This document shows positions 45,563 through 53,041 of a DNA stretch of 64,000 bases, piece by piece. Below the pieces are notes generated by a model. That model made no database searches and was not told the DNA's origin. It saw only the letters and a list, made by a program, of their open reading frames with translations. The stretch comes from Pseudomonadota bacterium (GTDB lineage: Bacteria > Desulfobacterota > Desulfobulbia > Desulfobulbales > Desulfurivibrionaceae): NCBI GenBank assembly GCA_018830485.1, contig JAHJRQ010000010.1, positions 16,518 to 80,517 on the forward strand, written 5' to 3'. Every line of letters begins with the position of its first letter. Positions within the stretch are counted from its first letter, which is position 1. The translations under genes and the position numbers were made by a program.

Positions 45563-45636
45563 TGGGGGATCGTCTAATGGTAGGACTGCAGACTCTGACT
45601 CTGCCTGTCGAGGTTCGAATCCTCGTCCCCCAGCCA
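45563..45636 (+). tRNA. tRNA-Gln (anticodon CTG)
   Basis: A complete 74-base cloverleaf with encoded CCA. Acceptor strands TGGGGGA/TCCCCCA pair fully; stem GCAGA/TCTGC closes the loop CTCTGAC, giving anticodon CTG; the T arm reads AGGTTCGAATCCT. It complements the TTG glutamine tRNA at 39.1 kb and marks the edge of the accessory block. Confidence 0.95.
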
Positions 45637-45645
45637 AGATATACC

Positions 45646-45680
45646 AAGGGTTTCCGTAAATAACGGAAACCCTTTTTTTT
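45646..45680 (+). terminator. Rho-independent terminator after tRNA-Gln
   Basis: AAGGGTTTCCGT (45646-45657) pairs perfectly with ACGGAAACCCTT (45663-45674) around a 5-base loop, followed by a run of T residues. It lies 10 bases after the tRNA. Confidence 0.92.
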
Positions 45681-45721
45681 GTGTTTGGTCGCAAATAGTC
45701 GCACCCTCTTCCAGTTTGTCA

Positions 45722-45768
45722 GAAAATAAAAAGCCCCCGGATAGGTCGATAGAAACCTGTCCAGGGGC
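45722..45768 (-). terminator. Terminator of the radical SAM operon
   Basis: On the minus strand GCCCCTGGACAGG pairs with CCTATCCGGGGGC (two imperfect positions) around a short loop and is followed by TTTTTATTTT, about 40 bases after the radical SAM stop codon. It ends the whole minus-strand block. Confidence 0.8.
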
Positions 45769-45808
45769 GCCGATTCACCGGCTGATCCGGTGTTAACCCG
45801 TCTTGTTA

Positions 45809-46855
45809 CTACTCCCTCATTTCCGTTGCTTCATCCTTGAAACGTAACGCCTCCAGAAACCCCCTCTGAAGGGAAATCGCGTCGATTTTTTCATGGGCAT
45901 GGCGCGTGATTGCAGTTCGGACATCGTCCCTGGTGAAGATGTCGTTGCAGAGGTGACAGTGGTTGACGTACTGCTTTTGAAACGTAATCTCCGGGGCCTT
46001 TTCTTGGATGAAACTCATGATGCCGTAAGGCCCTTCAAGAGCCAGCCAGTTGGCAATCAGGTCGGTGTTCCCTTCGCAAACAATCTCGGCCAGGGTCTGG
46101 TTCTCAAGACTGCCGACGGTGAGTTCCGGAACCCGCTGGTCAATCATACCGCAACAGATCCGGACATCCTTGGTGGGGGAAACAATAATGGAACTGAGAA
46201 TGCTGCTGCACGGGGAGCGGCATGCCGAGAGGCTTGCGGGGTAGATAATATGGTCATCCGGGTCAAGGGTTTTGGCGCCGTGGCCAATTGGTATTGTCAG
46301 GGATGAACTATAGAGGTCGGTCTTCTGATTTTTCCCGTCCTCCTTAAATTCTGTCAACTTTACTCCCAGAAAATCAGAGATGGAGTCGGGGGTGATCTGC
46401 CCGTTTTTCACCCGCTTATGAGCTATGAGAATCGGCAGATCAAGCTTCCTGGCTGCATGATAGGCATTGCGAACCCGCTCCAAGGGGATATGCTCCTGGT
46501 GGAGATCATCGCAACTGAAGTTGATTTCAGACAACCCCGCCTGCTTGAGCTCGCTCAGCGTATGCAGGGCAATATCAGGCGTTGTGGCCCAGAAGGAATT
46601 GGTAACGATGCGAGTCCACAGACGGTGTTGGTGCGCGTGGCTAATTGCCGCCTTCACATCATGCCGCTTGAGCAGAGGCTCCCCCCCCGTGAAGACGACG
46701 GAGATGAGACCCCCCATTTCCAGGGCCTGATCAATTACACTGCCCATGAAATGGGCCTCCAGCGCGGGGCCGTTCCACGGCCCCGACTCGGTCACGCAGT
46801 ATTTGCAACTGATGGGACAATCGTAGGTGACGGAAAATACCACGCGTGAAATCAT
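45809..46855 (-). CDS. Radical SAM protein with SPASM-like C-terminal cysteines
   Basis: A 348-residue radical SAM enzyme. The cluster motif CPISCKYC gives C13, C17 and C20; GGEP follows at 57-60. The C-terminal third has further cysteines, C212, C216, C234 and C235 (RICCG) and C300/C303 (HCHLC), spaced like SPASM or twitch auxiliary iron-sulfur sites. SPASM enzymes mostly modify ribosomally made peptides or proteins. AGGAGGAGG precedes the start, 12 bp after the 191-aa gene, so the two are co-translated in practice. I recognise no named subfamily. A role in modifying the adjacent 191-aa product is inference. Confidence 0.85.
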   Translation of the reverse strand: MISRVVFSVTYDCPISCKYCVTESGPWNGPALEAHFMGSVIDQALEMGGLISVVFTGGEPLLKRHDVKAAISHAHQHRLWTRIVTNSFWATTPDIALHTLSELKQAGLSEINFSCDDLHQEHIPLERVRNAYHAARKLDLPILIAHKRVKNGQITPDSISDFLGVKLTEFKEDGKNQKTDLYSSSLTIPIGHGAKTLDPDDHIIYPASLSACRSPCSSILSSIIVSPTKDVRICCGMIDQRVPELTVGSLENQTLAEIVCEGNTDLIANWLALEGPYGIMSFIQEKAPEITFQKQYVNHCHLCNDIFTRDDVRTAITRHAHEKIDAISLQRGFLEALRFKDEATEMRE

Positions 46856-46867
46856 TTTCGCCTCCTC

Positions 46868-47443
46868 CTATTTTCCAAGCTCCTTGAGCTGACTGTCCAT
46901 TTTGGCGATAAGCGTGCCCAAGGTGAGGGCGTCCAGCAGGGGAACATGCGTAAAGCGCTCTTCCGGGCGGGCGATTTCCTTGCCGCCCCACTTGGTGGTG
47001 CTCCAGTGATCGGTGCGACTCTCGGTAACGGCATCCTGGTTCTTGAACTCCGTGTTTGCGCCCCGATGACTCTCGGTTTGCTTTTCGGAATAGTACACAT
47101 CCACGGAAGCTTCCGCCCTTGCCATGACGCCGACCTTGAGGGAGACATCCTTCAATTTCGGGTTTACCACCGCGATGCCGAATAGTTCCTCAAATTTGGC
47201 CGAATTGATTTTTCCATTGATAACGAAATCATGGGCGCGGACCACCAGAAAGCGGAGCCGCATCAGAGCCTCTTCGGAAACACAGGAATCCAACTCGATT
47301 CCGCTGTTTTTGAGAGCCCCGGCCGAGTTTTCCATAAACAGCGAAAAGGTCTCCTCGTCAAAGACCGCCTTGCGCAGAAACTTGCTGAACGCGTAAGAGG
47401 GAAGGACAATTTTGTGGGTGATCCGACTTTTACTGGCTGCCAT
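46868..47443 (-). CDS. 191-aa protein with NHLP-like leader, candidate radical SAM substrate
   Basis: The protein has no signal peptide or membrane segment. Residues about 22-52 (FLRKAVFDEETF, ALKNSGIELD) resemble by eye the nitrile-hydratase-like leader of proteusin-type precursors, whose pattern is a DExF helix followed by AL...GIEL. A middle region (85-115) is beta-like, and the segment 116-155 is polar with many Ser, Thr, Asn, Arg and Trp. AAGGAGG, six bases from the start, lies inside the preceding small gene. The radical SAM gene follows 12 bp later. The substrate role is a hypothesis; a plain partner protein is the alternative. Confidence 0.55.
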   Translation of the reverse strand: MAASKSRITHKIVLPSYAFSKFLRKAVFDEETFSLFMENSAGALKNSGIELDSCVSEEALMRLRFLVVRAHDFVINGKINSAKFEELFGIAVVNPKLKDVSLKVGVMARAEASVDVYYSEKQTESHRGANTEFKNQDAVTESRTDHWSTTKWGGKEIARPEERFTHVPLLDALTLGTLIAKMDSQLKELGK

Positions 47444-47699
47444 GTGCTGCCTCCTTGACTTGGATAATTTTTATAAAGCCCTCATCTTGCAGATGGATCA
47501 GAAAACAAGTCATCTCCTCCCGTGACGGAGTATTTTTTTTAGTCTGCACCTGGATGTTTTGGCAAAGAGCGCCTCCCATCCGGCCATCATCCAAACCGCC
47601 GATCACCCTATCGAACGCAATGATCGTATTCCTTTGTATTCCAAGGGAAAATTCCTGACAAGTTTTTTCCGTGATGCATAAAAAAAATAAATAAATCAT
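47430..47699 (-). CDS. Small PqqD-like / winged-helix protein, possible RRE
   Basis: An 89-residue frame whose last 60 residues read like a PqqD-type winged helix: FDRVIGGLDDGRMGGALCQN (compare the LDGxxTxxELC pattern), then SREEMTCFLIHLQDEGFIKI. PqqD domains bind the leader of RiPP precursors and present them to radical SAM enzymes. It overlaps the 191-aa gene by 14 bases. The ATG at 47699 has a poor ribosome site, and the frame is continuous with the pseudogene upstream because a stop codon has been lost. The surrounding DNA is visibly AT-richer. The call is tentative. Confidence 0.45.
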   Translation of the reverse strand: MIYLFFLCITEKTCQEFSLGIQRNTIIAFDRVIGGLDDGRMGGALCQNIQVQTKKNTPSREEMTCFLIHLQDEGFIKIIQVKEAAHGSQ

Positions 47700-47822
47700 C
47701 TTTAAATTATCTGTTATGGCGGGATAATACGAAAGTGAAGAGGACCAACCCCTCGGCAGAGGAGGCGCACTGACCAAATGATTCGTGACGAGGATCGATA
47801 TCCGGCTTCGGCAGACAGGCAT

Positions 47823-49409
47823 GTATCTGCGCACCAGTGCGTCGCGCAGGGTTGCCTTGTGGAGCAGCCATTTTTTTTCCTTCTTTTGCAGGGAAAACGT
47901 CACCCGGTGGGTTTCGTCAAAAAAGTCCGACTGGTTGTAGTTTGCAGCCACATGGACCAAAATGCCGACCTCCGCCCTCCCCTTGCTCGGAATCTCGACC
48001 GAATTTCCCTCAAGGGCCACATGCAGCGCTAAGTAGGTTTTCTGCGCCTCCTCGCCCAGATTCTTGGCAGTCTCGGCCGCCTCATTTGCCACGGTTTCAC
48101 AGACATCGGAGGCAATCGCGACGGTGCCATTGATCACCCCCATAATTTCCTTGCCATAGCAGTCATTAAATTCGGGCGTGATCGGGAAATCCGTGAGGCT
48201 TAGATCCGTTATGTTCGCGGTAAACCCTATGAACCGCAGCGGGCAATCCGCAGGCACGTTGAGCTTCAGGCCATTGCCGCTGGCCGCGAGATCGAGATCC
48301 CCCAGAACACCGCTCTTCACCTTGAGTCCCATCTTGGGAACAGACGTGAGATTGGCGGTCAGGTAGAAATTGGCGGAGCAGGCATTCAGCGGCCCGAGCT
48401 TGGCGTTCACCCCTGCGCTTCCCTCCACGCTCTTCTTCGCCGCGGAGGCGTTCAGGATGAGCGAGGCCATCTTCTGCTTCAAGATGGCCCCTTCGGCATT
48501 GGCGATCAGCTCAGTGAAGACGCCGGTGGCAGTCCGGGTGGCCTTGAACAGCATCTTCGTGAAATCCGGCGGCGCGCTGACATCTGTCTTGGGTTGAAAA
48601 TTGGGATTGGAGAGTTGCACGATGGTCAGGGGGAGATTCTTTTTAGCAGACTCAAACGGCATCCCGAGTGCGTCGAGGCAAGACCTCGGTGGTTTTGACT
48701 TCCCCCTCCTTCCGGAGACTCAACATTCCGCCCTTCATCGTGGTGTTCTGCAACCCCAGGGGGTTGTTCCACGGCTTGATGATCGCGGCGTTGATGGTGT
48801 ATTTTTTCTGGCCTTTTTCGGTCTTGCCCATGGCAAATCCGGCGAACATCTCGCTGGGAAGCGCATAGGGGAAGCCCTCTATGCTGCTGGTCAGGGTGCC
48901 GAAGAAATTCAGCCCCTTGGCGGCGATTACCTGGCTCGGCATGATGCTTTTCAGGAACGGTTGCGTCCTGGCCGGCATGTCAACGGTCAAAAGGTCGCAA
49001 TCCTCCTTGGCATAACACACCACGGGGTTTTTCAGACCCAGACCTGGTACGGAATCACCAAAAGAGCCTTTGAGGTGATCTCAATGGGAACCATGACCGC
49101 AACTACGGATACCGCCACATTCGGGGCATTCTTCTTGTGGCCGTACATGAAGAAGATCGTGGTCTCTTTCCCGAACAGGTTCACTTTTTTCGTGTAGGCA
49201 TTTCCGTCTTGCTCCACCCCAGCCTTGTCGAGGAGAGCATTGGATATCTGCTTGGCAGGATCGGTGCCAAAACCATTCAGCTCATTGTGGAGGTCCGTCA
49301 GGACGGAGAGGTCGAAATTGGGAGGAAGGGTTGCCGCCTGCGCCGGTGCGCTGGAAACACCGAGCATAAGTGCCAGGAATACAAGCATCGCCTTGATTGC
49401 AATTCTCAC
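47823..49409 (-). pseudogene. Chimeric, frameshifted copy of the 968-aa protein gene
   Basis: This region repeats, almost base for base, the 5' half of the gene at 50118-53024, starting at a GTG (49409) where the intact copy has ATG. Differences break it: one base is lost near 49061, shifting the frame after about residue 107; a 119-bp segment present in the intact gene (52174-52292) is missing near 48680. After the segment matching residue about 480 it switches to a sequence matching the end of the protein at 55218-55715 (EIPSKGR, NYNQ, FDETHR), and that protein's TAA stop is read as TAC. It is thus a fusion of two neighbours. Confidence 0.85.
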
Positions 49410-49510
49410 CTCTTCTCCCTTTTTTGAAAATACCCGCATGAAACCGCCTGTGCCGAAGATCGGGAAAGATCACCCTGTCTCCCCTCGCAATAGAGATGTT
49501 CTGATCCCCC

Positions 49511-50047
49511 TTAATCTCTTTCGTTGCATTTCCCAACGGAAGCGCCGTCGCAGTACTTGCCGTTTATCCATATCGCCCAGCTCAAAGATGTGTTGGTCAT
49601 GTCTGCCCCGGTCAGATTCGCATCCTTCAGGTTTGCCCCGCCCAGGTATGCGTTGCGCAGATTCGCCCCGCTCAAATCGGCCCTTCCCAAGTAGGCCCCT
49701 CTCAGGTCCGCCCCTTCCAGGTTTGCCTTGTTCATGGTCGCGAAATACAGGTCTGCATCGCGGAAGTCGGCACTGTTCAGCTTCGCCCCATCCAGCTTGA
49801 CACTTCTCGCTTGCAGCCTTCTCAAGTCCGCGCCAGACAGATCCGCCCCTCTCAGGTTCGCCATGCTGAGCCACGCTCCCCGCAAACTCGCTCCGCTGAG
49901 ATTTGCATTGCTCAGGTCGCATCCCTGGCATTTATTGGTGTCTTGCAACTGCTTCAGGTGATCCTTGTTAAACCCAAACGCTGTAGCTCCCACCAGAAAA
50001 AAACAAACCAGTATCATCCCGGCCGCGGCTACACTGTTTTTTCGCAT
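49511..50047 (-). CDS. Exported pentapeptide-repeat protein
   Basis: A 178-residue protein with a signal peptide (about 1-25), a short CQGC segment and roughly twenty A(D/N)LXX pentapeptides (for example NLSGASLRGAW, ANLEGADLRGAYLGRADLSG) that fold as a right-handed beta-helix. The C-terminus has a cysteine pair (KYCDGASVGKC) that could form a disulfide. AGGGGAGA precedes the start. It lies 70 bp after the 968-aa gene in the same direction. Function unknown; cytoplasmic members mimic DNA, but the signal peptide argues against that here. Confidence 0.85.
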   Translation of the reverse strand: MRKNSVAAAGMILVCFFLVGATAFGFNKDHLKQLQDTNKCQGCDLSNANLSGASLRGAWLSMANLRGADLSGADLRRLQARSVKLDGAKLNSADFRDADLYFATMNKANLEGADLRGAYLGRADLSGANLRNAYLGGANLKDANLTGADMTNTSLSWAIWINGKYCDGASVGKCNERD

Positions 50048-50117
50048 TTTCTTTCTCCCCTATCGAAATTTTAGTCTGTGCCGCACAGCCATCATACCCC
50101 GAAGCGTGATCCATCAT

Positions 50118-53024
50118 TTAATTTCCCCGAAGGTCTCCCCCAACGGAGTTATCGAGTTGAAGAGGTGCGAGATTGGTTGTCGGCCCGGACTCCAGCAACG
50201 ACCTTTTTACTGTTCCTGACTTCAATTTATTCAGCACTCTTTGCACGGAAGCGGCTTGCGCGCTCTTCATTGCCTTATCCGCAGGCTCCAGATGCCACTG
50301 CGCTGGATTGTTGGGTTGTCTCCCAGAACGCCGATTCCACCACTGCGCTGCATCTTGGGGGTGCGGGTCATTCACAAACTCCAGCTCCCCATCTTGGGAG
50401 GCGGTTAAGAATACCACCTCGGAGCCGCCGTCATTTTTGGGGAAATACGTGCTGAAGATACCCCCGATAGGATCGAAAAAGACATTTTTGGCCACCTTGG
50501 CGTCGAAAAAACCGACCCTCAGCACCGCAGCCCGCAACAGGGAATCAGCCGTTTTGTCATACTTGTACAGATAATAATCACCACGTCCCTTAATAAAAAA
50601 TATCGGCTGCGAACCTTCCGCCATCAGCCCCCCACCTGCAGTGAACCGGAATATCTGCCGCGGCGAATCATTGCACACTGCGAGTTTGCTGTCGCGGACA
50701 GAGCTTGCGTCACTGGACCGCGCCGGCGCCTCCAGGCAGCGGGCGCTGGCTCCCTCCCCATACACCACCTTGACCGGCACATCGAATGCCATGGTGGGCA
50801 GCGTGGCAACGACGTCTTGCAGCAACTCGTTGGTTTTCGCATCGATATCCCGCTCTATCGCTTTCTCGACCAGTTCTCTTTTGGCGTTGCCGAGGAGCTG
50901 CTCCATGGGCATTTTGCCGTCTTGTTGCTTCGTGTACAGCGCCGACAGCGTTGGGTAGGCGGTTGTAATCGCCTCTGCCTGCCGTGCCTTGAATTCCTCG
51001 ATATCCAACGCCTGCATCATCCTTTGGCGTTCATCTTTGTTCCTCAGCTTGTTGGGCAATTCGTTGGCGGCATACTCGGCCACCAGCGGTTGCACCTGTT
51101 GCTGGGTCAGCGCCCCAACCATTTCCCGGTCTGTTTTCACCACCTCTTCGTCGAGATTGGGACCAGGGATTTCCGTCGGCGCGCTTTTCGCCTTTTCCAA
51201 GGCTGCTTTCGCTTGAGCTTCCTTGTGAACCGCCAGGGCATGCGCGGCGCGTTTTTTGTCCCGCGTGGCCTGTGCCGTTGCCTTTTCTTTTTTCTTTGCC
51301 TTGACCTTGCCGGTGACAAAATTCCAGGCGCTTTTCATCAAACTGCTGAGATCCTTCGCCAAGCTCTTAATCGTCTTGTCAAGGTGGACGATATCGCCCA
51401 CCAAACTCGTAACCGCATATTTCGCGTTGGAATAGCTATACTCCGCAACCTTGACGGCATCCTTTGCTCTGGCATGGGCCACCAGCGCCTTCCCCATAGC
51501 GCCAACACGTTCCACCTGCAGACTTTCGTAGCCTTTTTTCGCCTCATCGCCCAGGAAATTGGCCGTTGCGACCGCCTCTTTTGCCACTTCCTCGCCAACA
51601 TCGCTGGCGACCTCGACGGTCCCGTTGAAGACCTTGGTGATTTCCTTACTATAGCAATCCTTGAGATCAGGGGTGATCGGAAAATCCGTGAGGCTCAGAT
51701 CCGTTATGTTCGCCGTAAACCCTATGGGCCGCAGCGGGCAATCCGCAGGCACGTCGAGCTTCAGGCCATTGCCGCTGGCCGCGAGATCGAGATCCCCCAG
51801 AATACCGCTCTTCACCTTGAGTCCCATCTTGGGAACAGCCGTGAGATTGGCGGTCAGGTAGAAATTGGCGGAGCCGGCATTCAGCGGCCCGAGCTTGGCG
51901 TTCACCCCGGCGCTTCCCTCCACGCTCTTCTTCGCGGTAGAGGCGTTCAGGATGAGCGAGGCCATCTTCTGCTTCAAGATGGACCCTTCGGCATTGGCGA
52001 TCAGCTCAGTAAAAACACCGGTGGCAGTCCGCGTGGCCTTAAACAGCATCTTCGTGAAATCCGGCGGCGCGCTGACATCTGTCTTGGGTTGAAAATTGGG
52101 ATTGGAGAGTTGCACGATGGTCAGGGGGAGATTCTTTTTAGCAGACTCAAACGGCATCCCGAGTGCGTCGAGGATCGAGAAAAAATCCTTTAACGACGCA
52201 TCCTTGGCGTCGAAGCCAAGACTCTGCTGCAAAACGCCTTCCTGCTTGTAGTACACGGTGTATTCCTTGGGGGAGCCGACGCTCGCCGTACCCAAGACCT
52301 CGGTGGTTTTGACTTCCCCCTCCTTCCGGAGACTCAACATTCCGCCCTTCAGCGTGGTGTTCTGCAACCCCAAAGGGTTGTTCCACGGCTTGATGATTGC
52401 GGCGTTGATGGTGTATTTTTTCTGGCCCTTTTCGTTCTTGCCCGTGGCAAAGCCGGCGAACATCTCGCTGGGAAGCGCATAGGGAAAGCCCTCGATGCTG
52501 CTGGTCAGGGTGCCGAAGAAATTCAAACCCTTGGCGGCGATTACCTGACTCGGCATGATGCTTTTCAGGGACGGTTGCGTCCTGGACGGCATGTCGGCGG
52601 TCAAAAGGTCGCAATCCTCCTTGGCATAACACACCACGGGATTCTTCAAACCAATGCCCGGTACGGAATCGCCGAAAAGAGCCTTGCTCGTAAGATCCAC
52701 GGGAACCATGACCGCAACCACCGACACCGCCACATTCGGGGCATTCTTCTTATGGCCGTACATGAAGAAGATCGTGGTCTCTTTCCCGAACAGGTTCACT
52801 TTTTTCGTGTAGGCATTTCCGTCTTGCTCCACCCCAGCCTTATCGAGGAGAGCATTGGATATCTGCTTGGCAGGATCGGTACCAAAACCATTCAGCTCAT
52901 TGTGGAGGTCCGTCAGGACGGAGGTGTCGAAATTGGGAGGAAGGGTTGCCGCCTGCGCCGGCATGGTGCTTACACCGAGCACCACTGCCAGAAATACCGC
53001 CACTGCCTTGACTGAAATTCTCAT
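50118..53024 (-). CDS. Large exported protein of unknown function (968 aa)
   Basis: Signal peptide 1-25 (ending PAQA), then a long N-terminal region (26-about 480) of mixed beta structure with few cysteines, a Lys/Ala-rich coiled-coil segment (about 500-640, for example TRDKKRAAHALAVHKEAQA), a helical stretch, and a beta-rich C-terminal region (about 770-900, with FRFTAGGGLMAEGSQ) vaguely like a lectin-type trefoil. No catalytic motif is recognised. GGAGGAG stands before the start and the gene begins 17 bp after the secretin gene, so both are probably one transcript. The N-terminal half is duplicated in the pseudogene at 47.8-49.4 kb. Confidence 0.75.
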   Translation of the reverse strand: MRISVKAVAVFLAVVLGVSTMPAQAATLPPNFDTSVLTDLHNELNGFGTDPAKQISNALLDKAGVEQDGNAYTKKVNLFGKETTIFFMYGHKKNAPNVAVSVVAVMVPVDLTSKALFGDSVPGIGLKNPVVCYAKEDCDLLTADMPSRTQPSLKSIMPSQVIAAKGLNFFGTLTSSIEGFPYALPSEMFAGFATGKNEKGQKKYTINAAIIKPWNNPLGLQNTTLKGGMLSLRKEGEVKTTEVLGTASVGSPKEYTVYYKQEGVLQQSLGFDAKDASLKDFFSILDALGMPFESAKKNLPLTIVQLSNPNFQPKTDVSAPPDFTKMLFKATRTATGVFTELIANAEGSILKQKMASLILNASTAKKSVEGSAGVNAKLGPLNAGSANFYLTANLTAVPKMGLKVKSGILGDLDLAASGNGLKLDVPADCPLRPIGFTANITDLSLTDFPITPDLKDCYSKEITKVFNGTVEVASDVGEEVAKEAVATANFLGDEAKKGYESLQVERVGAMGKALVAHARAKDAVKVAEYSYSNAKYAVTSLVGDIVHLDKTIKSLAKDLSSLMKSAWNFVTGKVKAKKKEKATAQATRDKKRAAHALAVHKEAQAKAALEKAKSAPTEIPGPNLDEEVVKTDREMVGALTQQQVQPLVAEYAANELPNKLRNKDERQRMMQALDIEEFKARQAEAITTAYPTLSALYTKQQDGKMPMEQLLGNAKRELVEKAIERDIDAKTNELLQDVVATLPTMAFDVPVKVVYGEGASARCLEAPARSSDASSVRDSKLAVCNDSPRQIFRFTAGGGLMAEGSQPIFFIKGRGDYYLYKYDKTADSLLRAAVLRVGFFDAKVAKNVFFDPIGGIFSTYFPKNDGGSEVVFLTASQDGELEFVNDPHPQDAAQWWNRRSGRQPNNPAQWHLEPADKAMKSAQAASVQRVLNKLKSGTVKRSLLESGPTTNLAPLQLDNSVGGDLRGN

Positions 53025-53041
53025 TACTCCTCCATCCCGAC

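Noticed and set aside
47430..48662. Treating the 410-codon frame as one intact gene
   Set aside because: It is a run-on: first half copies an internal part of the 968-aa gene without its signal peptide, then the end of another gene with a lost stop, then the PqqD-like sequence.
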